Shown in pieces: positions 1 to 4,753 of a DNA stretch of 6,607 nucleotides (position 1 is its first letter; each line of letters starts with the position of its first letter). The stretch lies in contig JAHIKV010000201.1 of the NCBI GenBank assembly GCA_018897395.1, positions 1-6,607 on the forward strand, written 5' to 3'. This DNA comes from Planctomycetota bacterium (GTDB taxonomy: Bacteria; Planctomycetota; Planctomycetia; Pirellulales; Thermoguttaceae). The notes beneath the pieces are model-generated. The model was not told where the DNA came from and did not search any database. It was given only the letters and a program-made list of their open reading frames with translations. Position numbers and translations under genes: made by a program.

Positions 1-385
1 CCACGCCGGGTAGTTCGACCAGAACCAGCACGTGATCGTCCTCTTCATGGATGTCGACCAACGGCTCTCGAATGTCTTCGCCTGGGGGGCTGTCCGGCAT
101 GTTGCGGCGGACGTTGCCGAAGGGTTCCACCTTCAGTTCCGTTTGGCCTCGATCGCCCAGTCCGGTCTTGACGTTGATTCCGTAGACGCCGCGGACTTTT
201 CCGCTGGCGTCCTTGAAATCGCCGGATCGGGAGAGTTCCTCGCCGGCTTCGGCCAACTCGCCCAGTTTTTCGATCAGTCCGCCCAGCCCGCCCAGCAACC
301 CGCCCAAATTGAACGAGCTTTTAACGGCATTGTCTTTTGTTTTCGATGGTTCCTGTTTTGTGTCGTCTTCGCTTACTTGTGCCAC
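1..385 (-). CDS. gvpH: Gas vesicle protein GvpH, Hsp20 (alpha-crystallin) family; C-terminus cut by the window edge
   Basis: Translating the minus strand from a GTG at 385-383 gives 128 residues that stay open to the edge. Residues 1-22 are polar. Residues 26-38 are a Gly/Leu-rich stretch (NLGGLLGGLGGL), followed by IEKLGELAEAGEELSRSGDF (about 38-57), which I recognise as typical of bacterial GvpH. Next come a YGINVKTGLG segment, VEPFGN (86-91), and REPLVDIHEEDDHVLVLVELPGV (106-128), the start of an Hsp20 alpha-crystallin domain. Hsp20-type Gvp proteins are thought to act as chaperones or stabilisers of vesicle proteins in the cytoplasm. The GTG has an AAAGGGA ribosome site about 6 nt upstream. 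An in-frame ATG at 433-431 would add 16 residues, but it lies almost on a possible -10 box, so the GTG is preferred. The gene is divergent from all the others. The rest of the Hsp20 domain lies outside the window. Confidence 0.88.
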   Translation of the reverse strand, partial: MAQVSEDDTKQEPSKTKDNAVKSSFNLGGLLGGLGGLIEKLGELAEAGEELSRSGDFKDASGKVRGVYGINVKTGLGDRGQTELKVEPFGNVRRNMPDSPPGEDIREPLVDIHEEDDHVLVLVELPGV

Positions 386-441
386 GGCGATTTCCCTTTC
401 GTGTTTATGTGGTACTTTGCGTCGGATCGTCATTCTTCCAC

Positions 442-452
442 ACTATATAATA
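442..452 (-). promoter_or_regulatory. Possible -10 region of the gvpH promoter
   Basis: Read on the minus strand, this AT-rich patch contains the overlapping hexamers TATTAT and TATAGT. A start of transcription about 7 nt further on would give a leader of about 50 nt before the GTG of gvpH. No convincing -35 box is visible at the right distance, so this is only a candidate. Confidence 0.3.
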
Positions 453-490
453 AGTTGTGTCGGCGGCGAATGTCCCAAACATTCTCCAAA

Positions 491-515
491 TACGCATGCG
501 AAAAATTCGCGCGTA
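491..515. promoter_or_regulatory. Interrupted dyad, possible operator (upstream)
   Basis: The arms TACGC and GCGTA enclose a second pair, CGAA and TTCG, around a short A-rich centre. There are a few unpaired bases between the inner and outer pairs. It lies between the divergent gvpH and gvpA genes, 9 bp from a larger dyad. The symmetry is visible in the sequence; binding by a regulator is inference. Confidence 0.35.
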
Positions 516-524
516 CGAGTGACG

Positions 525-560
525 GTAGAAAATGTCGCATAACTTATCGCGATTGTCTAC
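525..560. promoter_or_regulatory. 36-bp hyphenated dyad, possible operator of the divergent gvpH/gvpA region
   Basis: The left part GTAGAnAAT mirrors the right part ATTnTCTAC. Inside it, CGCATAA faces TTATcGCG around a single central C. Only a few bases fail to pair over 36 bp. No convincing gene covers it, and there is no T-run to make it a terminator. A position between two divergent genes fits a binding site for a dimeric or multimeric regulator that could control both directions. The regulator is unknown. Confidence 0.5.
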
Positions 561-652
561 TCCACGGTAGCGTTTGTTCGCAGTGCATGCTCCATTCTCT
601 CCCATTTTTCACGCGGCAACTTGCGGAACTTAGGTTGGGTGCGAAAATTAAC

Positions 653-680
653 TTGACTGCGCAAAAACTCGGCCTAATGT
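653..680 (+). promoter_or_regulatory. Candidate sigma-70-type promoter of gvpA
   Basis: TTGACT at 653-658 matches five of six bases of the -35 consensus. It is followed after 16 bp by TAATGT at 675-680, a weak -10 box that keeps the key TA and final T. A start near 687 would give a gvpA leader of about 145 nt. The -35 box is good and the -10 box poor, so confidence is limited. Confidence 0.35.
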
Positions 681-703
681 TCATTTCAGCAATGGACCGC
701 AAT

Positions 704-716
704 GTGACGATGTCAC
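704..716. promoter_or_regulatory. Short perfect palindrome GTGAC-GAT-GTCAC
   Basis: Five-base perfect arms surround a 3-base spacer, just downstream of the candidate gvpA transcription start. It could be an operator or a weak hairpin in the leader RNA. A palindrome of this size can occur by chance. Confidence 0.25.
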
Positions 717-830
717 GCTTGGCGGTTCAGCGGCAAAGAAATCGTGTGAGAGTAGACCCAGTTGATTCCGCACCTGGATGACGTTAATCCGAGGTGGCTG
801 AATCGCACTTAACGATGAGGAGAGTTTTCC

Positions 831-1049
831 ATGGCTAGTATTCAGAAGTCCACAGACTCGTCCAGCTTGGCCGAAGTGGTCGATCGTATCCTGGACAAGG
901 GTATCGTGATCGACGCTTGGGCAAAGGTGTCGCTGGTCGGCATCGAGCTGCTGACGGTCGAGGCCCGCGTGGTCATCGCCAGCGTCGAGACGTATCTGAA
1001 GTACGCCGAGGCGATTGGCCTGACCGCCAGCGCCGCGGCCCCCGCGTGA
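831..1049 (+). CDS. gvpA: Gas vesicle major structural protein GvpA
   Basis: 72 residues, the usual GvpA length. Residues 12-64 carry the highly conserved core: SLAEVVDRILDKGIVIDAWA, then KVSLVGIELLTVEARVVIAS, then VETYLKYAEAIG. This is the helix, beta-hairpin, helix fold that polymerises into the ribs of the gas vesicle shell, with the hydrophobic face turned to the gas. The C-terminal tail is short and Ala-rich. A GGAGAG ribosome site lies about 8 nt before the ATG. It is the first gene of the rightward series and is followed at once by an array of palindromes and a terminator-like hairpin, so it is probably transcribed at much higher level than the genes behind it. GvpJ, GvpM and GvpS share this fold but diverge far more from this consensus. 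Confidence 0.97.
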   Translation: MASIQKSTDSSSLAEVVDRILDKGIVIDAWAKVSLVGIELLTVEARVVIASVETYLKYAEAIGLTASAAAPA

Positions 1050-1066
1050 GTGGAGTTACCCGTTGT

Positions 1067-1240
1067 TGGGGCGGCAGTTTAACTGCCACCCCAGCGCGGC
1101 AACTTGTTGGGGCGGCAGTTTAACTGCTACCCCAGCGCGGCGGTTACTGGCAAACGTTGTTGGGGTGGCAGTTAAACTGCCACCCCAGCGCGGCAGTTAC
1201 TGGCAAACGTTGTTGGGGTGGCAGTTAAACTGCCACCCCA
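1067..1240. repeat. Array of four near-identical 27-bp palindromes downstream of gvpA
   Basis: Copies lie at 1067-1093, 1108-1134, 1161-1187 and 1214-1240. Copies 3 and 4 are perfect: arms TGGGGTGGCAGTT and AACTGCCACCCCA around one central A. Copies 1 and 2 have a C in the left arm and a central T; copy 2 also has one change in the right arm. Start-to-start distances are 41, 53 and 53 bp, and the last two units also share the spacer with GTTACTGGCAAACG. Each copy can form a 13-bp hairpin. The position directly after gvpA suggests mRNA 3'-end protection or partial termination. It also resembles dispersed intergenic palindromes that I associate with planctomycete genomes. It has no coding value. 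Confidence 0.9.
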
Positions 1241-1346
1241 GCACCGGCCGGTGATCCAATAGCCATGGAAGGCTCCCGCTCGAAGCAGGGCCGGCCCGGC
1301 CGTGGTTGGCTGGGGCAATAACGCGGCCGACCATAAGTTGGCCGGC
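1241..1346. other. Non-coding GC-rich spacer between the palindrome array and the terminator
   Basis: No gene is supported. It contains the 10-bp palindrome GGGCCGGCCC at 1288-1297, and a hairpin with arms GGCCGAC (1325-1331) and GTTGGCC (1337-1343) with one G-U pair. That hairpin directly precedes the terminator-like hairpin. No ribosome site with a believable reading frame was found. Confidence 0.5.
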
Positions 1347-1370
1347 CCGCCTTCGAGGCGGTCGGTTTTT
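1347..1370 (+). terminator. Rho-independent-like terminator after gvpA
   Basis: The stem CCGCCT/AGGCGG (1347-1352 with 1356-1361) has a 3-base loop and is followed within 4 bases by TTTTT (1366-1370). CCGAC at 1327-1331 can instead pair with GTCGG at 1361-1365, so an alternative fold exists. The site lies about 300 bp after gvpA and 80 bp before the next gene. It fits termination or attenuation that lowers transcription of the downstream assembly genes. Confidence 0.55.
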
Positions 1371-1451
1371 AGCGAATTGAATTTACCGGGGAGGCCGAAA
1401 CCGCCTTTCCCGCCTACACACGTAACCACATTCACGATTGAGGAGTTTCTC

Positions 1452-1706
1452 ATGGCGACCTTTACCGAAGACTTTGCTCGGATGCGAAATGAGTTCGACA
1501 ACTCTTTTCAAGAGCGGAGAGAGTTTGTTCAAGGCGTAATCGACCACGAGGTCGAGGACGTCAAGAACCGAAAGGAGTTTTGCAAACGGAATCAGAACGA
1601 GACGGCTGCGATGCTCAACAGCCACCGGCAGTGGATAAACGGGACTCTCAAGCCCCTTGTTGCGGATCTCACGGCTGGTGGAAAAATATTCCGCAGCCAC
1701 GCGTGA
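1452..1706 (+). CDS. Small charged helical protein, possible GvpC analogue
   Basis: 84 residues. An upstream in-frame ATG at 1302 exists, but it would run through the terminator region, and the ATG at 1452 has a clear TTGAGGAG ribosome site. I do not recognise the family with confidence. The protein is rich in Glu, Arg, Asn and Phe, predicted helical, with no signal peptide, membrane segment or Zn motif. Three R-x-E-F motifs occur at residues 12-15, 22-25 and 40-43. The phrase ERREFVQGVIDHEVEDVKNRKEF recalls the start of cyanobacterial GvpC, and a gene between gvpA and gvpN is exactly where gvpC lies in cyanobacteria. GvpC is an outer strengthening protein built of 33-residue helical repeats. 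This protein is much shorter and has no clear 33-residue repeat, so it could equally be an unrelated accessory protein. Its base composition looks less GC-rich than gvpN. A gvpC symbol is not justified. Confidence 0.75.
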   Translation: MATFTEDFARMRNEFDNSFQERREFVQGVIDHEVEDVKNRKEFCKRNQNETAAMLNSHRQWINGTLKPLVADLTAGGKIFRSHA

Positions 1707-2020
1707 CGACTCCGCTCGGCTTGCAAACACAATATCAAGGAAGCGAGAGACCCGCGGCGGTTTAGGATGAACAATGGGGGACAGCGAGCGGTGAGTGGCG
1801 AACGGTCCCGACGATGTCGGCAACCGTTTGCTGCTCATCGTTCGTCCCTCGTTTTGTAGAAGTTGAGATTCGGCGCACTAAGAACCAAAGATCGCGCCGG
1901 CCAGAGCGAGTATTTTCGGAGACCGTTCAAGTCGCGCCTAGCAATTATCCGACGAATGAATCAACGAGTGAATTCAACGAATAGACAAGATAAACGAACC
2001 AAACCGAAAGGAATCTATTC
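1707..2020. other. Non-coding region between the 84-aa gene and gvpN
   Basis: About 310 bases without a believable gene. It holds one strong hairpin (1801-1828, listed separately). Nearer gvpN there is a purine-rich leader with an imperfect direct repeat (TGAATCAACGAG then TGAATTCAACGAA, about 1957-1981). The region ends in the AAAGGAA ribosome site of gvpN. A promoter for gvpN may lie here, but no convincing -35/-10 pair was found. Confidence 0.5.
1801..1828 (+). terminator. Strong hairpin between the 84-aa gene and gvpN
   Basis: AACGGT (1801-1806) pairs with ACCGTT (1823-1828), and inside it CCGAC (1808-1812) pairs with GTCGG (1816-1820) around the loop GAT. Only one base on the left and two on the right are unpaired. 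After the stem there are only three T's and then mixed sequence, so it is not a classical intrinsic terminator. It may cause pausing, protect the 3' end of the upstream mRNA, or act as an operator. Confidence 0.4.
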
Positions 2021-3046
2021 ATGACCACGGCGACACGGAACGCCCCGACCCAGACCGAAGTTCTGGCTCCCATGTCAACCGAACTGTGCGATCAGGCCGA
2101 GGAGTATCTGCGTGAGGCGCAGGGGGACGTATCCCAGCGCTCCGCCGAGATACGGCCCGAGCGGGGCGACGAGTTCGTCCTGACTCCGCACATCGAAGAA
2201 CTGGCCGGGCGGGCGTTGGCCTACCTGGGGGCCGGGTTCCCCATCAATCTGGAAGGCGTACCCGGCACCGGCAAGACCACCGTGGCCTTGTACGTGGCCG
2301 AGCGGATCGGACGCCCGGTGAGCATGATCCACGGCGACGACCAGTTCACCAGCGCCGACCTGGTCGGCAGCGACCGCGGGTACAGAAAGTCCAAGAGCAT
2401 CGACAACTTCATCCACTCGGTCATAAAGACGAGCGAGGAAGCGAGGCAGCTCTGGGTCGACAACCGGCTGACGATCGCGGTTTGCGAGGGCCATACGCTG
2501 ATCTACGACGAGTTCACCCGTAGCCGCCCCGAGGCCAACAACGTCTTGTTGAGTGTGCTGAGCGAGGGATTGCTGAACCTGCCCCGGCGGCGCCATGCCG
2601 ACGAGGGCTACCTGAGGGCGCACCCCGAGTTCCGCGCGATCTTCACCTGCAACCCTCTGGAATACGCCGGGGTACACCGCGGCCAGGACGCCCTGTTGGA
2701 CCGGATGATTCCCGTCCGCATGGACGACTTCGACCGCGAAACCGAAGTGGCCATCACCGTGGCCAAGAGCGGCATTTCCGAGCAGGACGCCGGGCGGATC
2801 GTGGACGTCGTCCGCCATTTTCGCGAACACGACGGATACTCGCACCGGCCGAGCGTCAGGGCCGCCATCGTGATCGCCAAGGTAACCGCCTACCTGGACG
2901 GCAAATGCGACCCCAACGATCCGGCTTTCGTCCGCACCTGCGTCGACGCGCTGGGGCTGGAGGAACCGAGCAAGGATCCCCATGTCAAGCGGCTCTCCCC
3001 CAAGCAGGTACAGGAGGAGATTCGTAAGCTCTGGAGCAAATCCTGA
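2021..3046 (+). CDS. gvpN: Gas vesicle protein GvpN, MoxR-like AAA+ ATPase
   Basis: 341 residues, the expected size. Walker A is GVPGTGKT at 79-86. Walker B is TLIYDEF at 159-165, with D163 and E164 as the Mg-binding and catalytic acids. A sensor-1 Asn is in IFTCN at 207-211. LLDRM at 225-229 carries a likely arginine finger, and SHRPSVRA (274-281) fits sensor 2. The phrases FPINLEGVPGTGKTT, HGDDQF.SADLVGS and YDEFTRSRPEANNVLLSVLSEG are typical of GvpN, which hydrolyses ATP and helps vesicles grow from small bicones to full cylinders, probably by acting on the shell or GvpC. The first 50 residues are variable and polar. The AAAGGAA ribosome site lies 7 nt before the ATG. The protein ends in a charged helix. 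It heads the accessory part of the series, with a 47-nt gap to the next gene. All key residues are present, so it should be active. Confidence 0.96.
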   Translation: MTTATRNAPTQTEVLAPMSTELCDQAEEYLREAQGDVSQRSAEIRPERGDEFVLTPHIEELAGRALAYLGAGFPINLEGVPGTGKTTVALYVAERIGRPVSMIHGDDQFTSADLVGSDRGYRKSKSIDNFIHSVIKTSEEARQLWVDNRLTIAVCEGHTLIYDEFTRSRPEANNVLLSVLSEGLLNLPRRRHADEGYLRAHPEFRAIFTCNPLEYAGVHRGQDALLDRMIPVRMDDFDRETEVAITVAKSGISEQDAGRIVDVVRHFREHDGYSHRPSVRAAIVIAKVTAYLDGKCDPNDPAFVRTCVDALGLEEPSKDPHVKRLSPKQVQEEIRKLWSKS

Positions 3047-3093
3047 GGGCGCCGATCGATAATCCAACGATTGCAGATCAAGGAGATACGTCC

Positions 3094-3417
3094 ATGCAGA
3101 CGTCCGTACCCCGCAGAACCGTGACTGACATACGAACGCTGAGCAGCAGGCGCCTCGGTCACGGGGCAAGTGCACGCGAAAAGTACCTGCGACTGGCAAA
3201 ACTGGAGTTTGAAAGAAAACACTTCACTAACCACTTGCAGAGGGCCAGGGAAATCGCCCAGGAATACGAGGAACGGCTGGCCAGAAATGACCGGGAGCAA
3301 GGTTACTTGCTGGCCTCGGCCGTGGCCGCCCGGAATGGAGAACCGATGCCGTCGGAGGTTCCGCGTCGGGCAGGACCTGCGATACTGGGGCGTCTGGGCA
3401 GGCGAGTTGCGTCCTGA
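3094..3417 (+). CDS. Small helical (coiled-coil) protein of the gas vesicle cluster, function unknown
   Basis: 107 residues, with an AAGGAG ribosome site before the ATG. Residues 1-25 are basic and probably flexible (VPRRTVTDIRTLSSRRLGHG). Residues 27-73 form one long charged helix: YLRLAKLEFERKHF, then LQRAREIAQEYEERLARNDREQGYLL. The tail is Arg/Pro/Gly-rich. The pattern of a basic head, L-x-x-LE-x-E-R, then R-x-x-x-I-x-x-x-x-E-E-R-L is one I loosely associate with small proteins in gas vesicle clusters of Gram-negative bacteria, but I cannot name the family. It has no cysteines, signal peptide or membrane segment. It lies between gvpN and the zinc-finger gene with short gaps on both sides, so it is likely co-transcribed and may serve as an adaptor or scaffold in assembly. 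Confidence 0.75.
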   Translation: MQTSVPRRTVTDIRTLSSRRLGHGASAREKYLRLAKLEFERKHFTNHLQRAREIAQEYEERLARNDREQGYLLASAVAARNGEPMPSEVPRRAGPAILGRLGRRVAS

Positions 3418-3466
3418 AATACCGAGGCGTCGAACAAACCGTCACAACGGTCGGGAGGGATAGACA

Positions 3467-3826
3467 ATGCCCAGCTACGTTGACAAAGTCCTTTGCCTCG
3501 ACTCGGTCGCAGGCAAACGACATCGAGAATTGATGCACGTCGAATCGGTAACCTGTGGGTTCTGTCAAGGCACCGACAAGGACGCCTGCGGCGGTACCTG
3601 CGGCGTCTGCAAGGGACACGGCCGCGTGAAAGTTAAACCGCCCGTGGTCCGATGCCTGGAATGTCGCGGCAGCGGGCACGGGAAGGGCGCCTTGACCTGC
3701 CTGGCCTGTCGCGGAATCGGCGTGGTCTCGGTCCCGGAGGGCGCCGACACCTGCTCCCATTGTCACGGCACGGGAGAAGAAGGCGTCTTCTATTGCACGC
3801 AATGCCACGGACAAGGAATCTGCTAG
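3467..3826 (+). CDS. DnaJ-type cysteine-rich zinc-finger protein without a J domain
   Basis: 119 residues, GGAGGG ribosome site before the ATG. Six CxxC pairs are visible: C30/C33, C45/C48, C63/C66, C78/C81, C96/C99 and C110/C113. Four follow the DnaJ form CxxCxGxG strictly (CGVCKGHG, CLECRGSG, CLACRGIG, CSHCHGTG), CTQCHGQG also fits, and CGFCQGT is a slightly changed first copy. Extra cysteines sit at 10, 41 and 119. DnaJ itself has four such pairs binding two zinc ions; six pairs would allow three. There is no J domain (no HPD motif) and no C-terminal substrate domain, so it is not a full Hsp40. A role as a protein-binding or disulfide/redox chaperone for the very hydrophobic vesicle proteins is inference. 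It lies inside the gvp series, so it is probably part of the system. Confidence 0.88.
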   Translation: MPSYVDKVLCLDSVAGKRHRELMHVESVTCGFCQGTDKDACGGTCGVCKGHGRVKVKPPVVRCLECRGSGHGKGALTCLACRGIGVVSVPEGADTCSHCHGTGEEGVFYCTQCHGQGIC

Positions 3827-3851
3827 TACGTCATTACTTTTGAAATTGTCA

Positions 3852-3918
3852 GTTTAGCAGCCGCCGGCACGGCGGCTTGCGGCGTCAACCTGGGCCGTCG
3901 TACCGACGGCCGCTAAAC
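3852..3918. repeat. Three-way-junction inverted-repeat element A
   Basis: An outer stem GTTTAGC (3852-3858) with GCTAAAC (3912-3918) encloses two perfect hairpins: AGCCGCCG/CGGCGGCT with loop GCA (3859-3877), and GGCCGTCG/CGACGGCC with loop TAC (3893-3911). A 15-nt linker joins them, and the second hairpin abuts the outer stem. TTTAGCAG at 3853-3860 can instead pair with CTGCTAAA at 3925-3932. The same architecture recurs at 4595-4659 with different sequence. This could be a structured RNA, a DNA-level mobile repeat (REP/MITE-like), or a regulatory spacer inside the operon. There is no T-run, so simple intrinsic termination is unlikely. Confidence 0.75.
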
Positions 3919-3987
3919 GGTCAACTGCTAAAATCGACTGCAACGCGGACAACGAACATCAAAACCAACGGATGGGGAGCAACAGAC

Positions 3988-4293
3988 ATGAGCTTGGATA
4001 CTTTGCCCGACCGGCCGACCACGGCCGTCCTTCAAAACACCGTCACCGACTTCCTCGCGGCGTCTCTGCCGAACGTAAAGAGAGCAGTCGTCGTCAAGTT
4101 GGTTCCCATCGACCAGGACGAGGGGACCTGGGAGGCGGAAGCCGAAGTCTGGCAGCCCAACGCGACGATCGAGTCGCTGGGAATGCAAACCCGTCGGCCG
4201 GTGCTGGATAGAATGTCGTACCTGGTCCGCCTGGACCGCAACTTGCAGATATCGGCCTACGGGCTGAAGGATTCAGTTACCACGTCAGAATAA
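3988..4293 (+). CDS. GvpO-like gas vesicle protein
   Basis: 101 residues. The ATG at 3988 has a GGGGAG ribosome site; an upstream in-frame ATG at 3877 would start inside the inverted-repeat element and is rejected. Residues 12-40 are a helix followed by a strand (TAVLQNTVTDFLAASLPNVKR, VVVKLVP). Residues 47-57 (GTWEAEAEVWQ) and 73-92 (LDRMSYLVRLDRNLQISAYG) match the general plan of GvpO: a strand W-x-x-x-x-E-V, then a strand with Y-x-V-x-LD and a small turn to a final Y. GvpO is a small cytoplasmic protein needed for vesicle formation in haloarchaea and actinobacteria. The typical Arg/Pro/Asp stretch is only partly kept, so homology is distant. It has about 36 nt to the zinc-ribbon gene behind it and is probably in the same transcript. 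Confidence 0.65.
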   Translation: MSLDTLPDRPTTAVLQNTVTDFLAASLPNVKRAVVVKLVPIDQDEGTWEAEAEVWQPNATIESLGMQTRRPVLDRMSYLVRLDRNLQISAYGLKDSVTTSE

Positions 4294-4329
4294 TGCCGCA
4301 ACGGCAACTCTACGGAAGGGAGTAATGCC

Positions 4330-4566
4330 ATGAAAGTGAATTGTCTCTCCTGCGGCCACAGCGTGGACCTGCGGGATTCGTACGACGACTACCAGGGCCG
4401 GATCAAGTGCTTCATATGCGGGGCCGTGCTGGCCGTCCGCACCGAGGACGGCGAGATCAAGTCGGTCGAGTACGTATCGGGCAGACCGGAGAGCAGCGAG
4501 TCCGTGACCCGGCAGATGCAGCAAGCAGCGGCGGGGACCGCGGATGAAAGCGTCGTGAGATACTAG
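4330..4566 (+). CDS. Small zinc-ribbon protein of the gas vesicle cluster
   Basis: 78 residues, with a GAAGGGAG ribosome site just before the ATG. Four cysteines in two pairs (C5/C8 in CLSCGH and C27/C30 in CFICGA) form a zinc ribbon in the first 35 residues, separated by an acidic loop with DSYDDYQG. The rest is polar: a strand-like VLAVRTEDGEIKSVEYV, then a Ser/Glu/Gln-rich tail that is probably disordered or helical. Such ribbons bind protein or nucleic acid; nothing here tells which. It follows the GvpO-like gene closely and is followed by a repeat element. Together with the DnaJ-type gene it makes a second zinc protein in this locus. The family is not recognised further. Confidence 0.8.
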   Translation: MKVNCLSCGHSVDLRDSYDDYQGRIKCFICGAVLAVRTEDGEIKSVEYVSGRPESSESVTRQMQQAAAGTADESVVRY

Positions 4567-4594
4567 TAGTCTGACACACGCAAGATGTCGGGTT

Positions 4595-4659
4595 GGGTGC
4601 CACTGCCGGCTTGTCCAGCAGTGCGGGAAGCACGGTTGGGCAAGCCAACCGTGGCACCC
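4595..4659. repeat. Three-way-junction inverted-repeat element B
   Basis: The outer stem GGGTGCC (4595-4601) with GGCACCC (4653-4659) encloses two hairpins. The first has arms ACTGC and GCAGT (4602-4622), with GG/CC pairing inside. The second has perfect arms ACGGTTGG and CCAACCGT around loop GCAAG (4632-4652). A 9-nt linker joins them. The plan is the same as in element A, but the sequence differs. I associate the phrase with GGCTTGTCC with dispersed intergenic repeats of planctomycetes, from memory only. ATATTTTTAT follows at 4661-4670, so the element could also end or attenuate transcription between the zinc-ribbon gene and gvpF. Confidence 0.8.
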
Positions 4660-4753
4660 GATATTTTTATTGTGACGATGCACCAGGGGCGATGGTACAA
4701 CCGTCGCCCCAACAAACGGCCGCGGTTTATTGCCGCACTCAAGGAGGAAAAAC

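Noticed and set aside
405..605. Small reverse open frame (66 aa) in the divergent region
   Set aside because: It overlaps the dyads and the gvpH promoter area, has no clear ribosome site, and its composition is unlike the neighbouring genes.
720..735. Sigma-54 promoter (GG-N10-GC spacing upstream of gvpA)
   Set aside because: Only the core GG and GC match; the rest of the -24 and -12 consensus is poor, so it may be chance.
32..781. Long forward open frame covering gvpH and the intergenic region
   Set aside because: It is antisense to a clear GvpH protein and runs on through the AT-rich divergent promoter region. No family motifs.
1067..1240. CRISPR array
   Set aside because: The repeats are full palindromes, only four in number, and the spacers are themselves nearly identical. 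CRISPR spacers would be unique.
1063..1254. 63-aa open frame across the palindrome array
   Set aside because: Its sequence is just the translated repeat; no ribosome site and no sign of coding selection.
2075..3199. Long reverse open frame opposite gvpN
   Set aside because: Shadow of the GC-rich gvpN codons. The forward strand has all AAA+ motifs, and the reverse product has none.
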